A stretch of 64,000 nt of DNA from Caulobacterales bacterium (GTDB lineage Bacteria > Pseudomonadota > Alphaproteobacteria > Caulobacterales > Caulobacteraceae). The notes beneath the pieces are model-generated. The model saw only the letters and a list, made by a program, of their open reading frames with translations, did not search any database and had not been told where the DNA came from. Of the stretch, positions 63,958-64,000 are shown in pieces. Numbering within the stretch: the stretch's first letter is position 1; the number at the start of each line of letters is the position of its first letter. A program made the translations under genes and the position numbers. The stretch is taken from contig JAEKKJ010000016.1 of NCBI GenBank assembly GCA_019510435.1, positions 186,001 to 250,000 on the forward strand, in the 5' to 3' direction.

Positions 63958-64000
63958 CTCTCCGACACACGCAGGAAGAGCTCAATCAGCGGCGTGTTGA

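Larger units (their letters stand above)
61926..64000. mobile_element. Left end of an integrated element bounded by tRNA-Arg DNA
   Basis: The tRNA-Arg 3' fragment is followed at once by a tyrosine integrase gene and an XRE-type regulator. From the minus-strand direction of the fragment, the intact tRNA-Arg and the right boundary should lie to the right, beyond the window. The nature of the element (genomic island, prophage, integrative plasmid) cannot be seen from two genes. Confidence 0.6.

Noticed and set aside
63954..64000. Possible C-terminus of a minus-strand gene (NTPLIELFLRVSES then stop)
   Set aside because: Only 14 codons are visible before the window edge, not enough to support a gene; it overlaps the end of the XRE gene by three bases.

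Overview
The window looks like a chromosomal segment of a GC-rich alphaproteobacterium of the Caulobacteraceae, most plausibly Phenylobacterium or a close relative. The reasons are: a split aa3 oxidase cluster (ctaC-ctaD-x-ctaB-coxF-ctaG-ctaE-DUF983-surf1-thrC-M16), a phosphodiesterase with the PAS / GEDEF / EAL layout of Caulobacter PdeA, several TonB-dependent receptors, and GC-rich palindromic repeats at gene ends. The genus is an inference from content, not a database result.

Layout. 0-7 kb: housekeeping and accessory genes (amidohydrolase, Mpg glycosylase, peroxiredoxin, YqgE, PdeA-like phosphodiesterase, GNAT, acyltransferase with membrane protein and small regulator). 7-18 kb: the cytochrome oxidase cluster on the minus strand. 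It carries three irregularities: a broken surf1, a free-standing C-terminal quarter of subunit I, and a secreted S53 peptidase gene between ctaE and ctaG. 18-27 kb: DUF3140 gene, tldD, two tandem paralogous TonB receptors, a POT peptide transporter and a DUF427 gene. 27-34 kb: a surface-glycan block with a GT-C-like protein, a small flippase-like protein, a GT2 enzyme, a Wzm/Wzt-type ABC exporter and a GT1 enzyme.

34-45 kb: a co-directional catabolic block: LysR, CitMHS transporter, AtuA, AtuA-related protein, large alpha/beta hydrolase, TonB receptor, GH3 beta-glucosidase. The 11-mer GATCAGGAATC lies upstream of both the transporter and the receptor, suggesting one regulon. 45-51 kb: an integrase scrap, a TetR gene convergent with a coq4-like gene that has a striking double palindrome upstream, a flavin-dependent monooxygenase, and a desaturase unit with an AraC regulator. 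51-61 kb: an enzyme cluster with four alpha/beta-hydrolase-type or isochorismatase-type genes (one fused to a cupin), a large OmpR-type/NB-ARC regulator, an SDR, a LysR/pirin divergent pair and a second isochorismatase-like hydrolase.

61.9 kb to the end: the left boundary of an integrated element. It consists of a 45-nt 3' fragment of a tRNA-Arg on the minus strand, a tyrosine integrase and an XRE regulator. The element continues beyond the window, where an intact tRNA-Arg is expected. No rRNA, intact tRNA or CRISPR array was seen. The strongest leads are the shared operator of the AtuA block, the free-standing subunit-I fragment, the deleted and frame-shifted surf1, the repeat-encoded protein tail, and the tRNA-bounded element.
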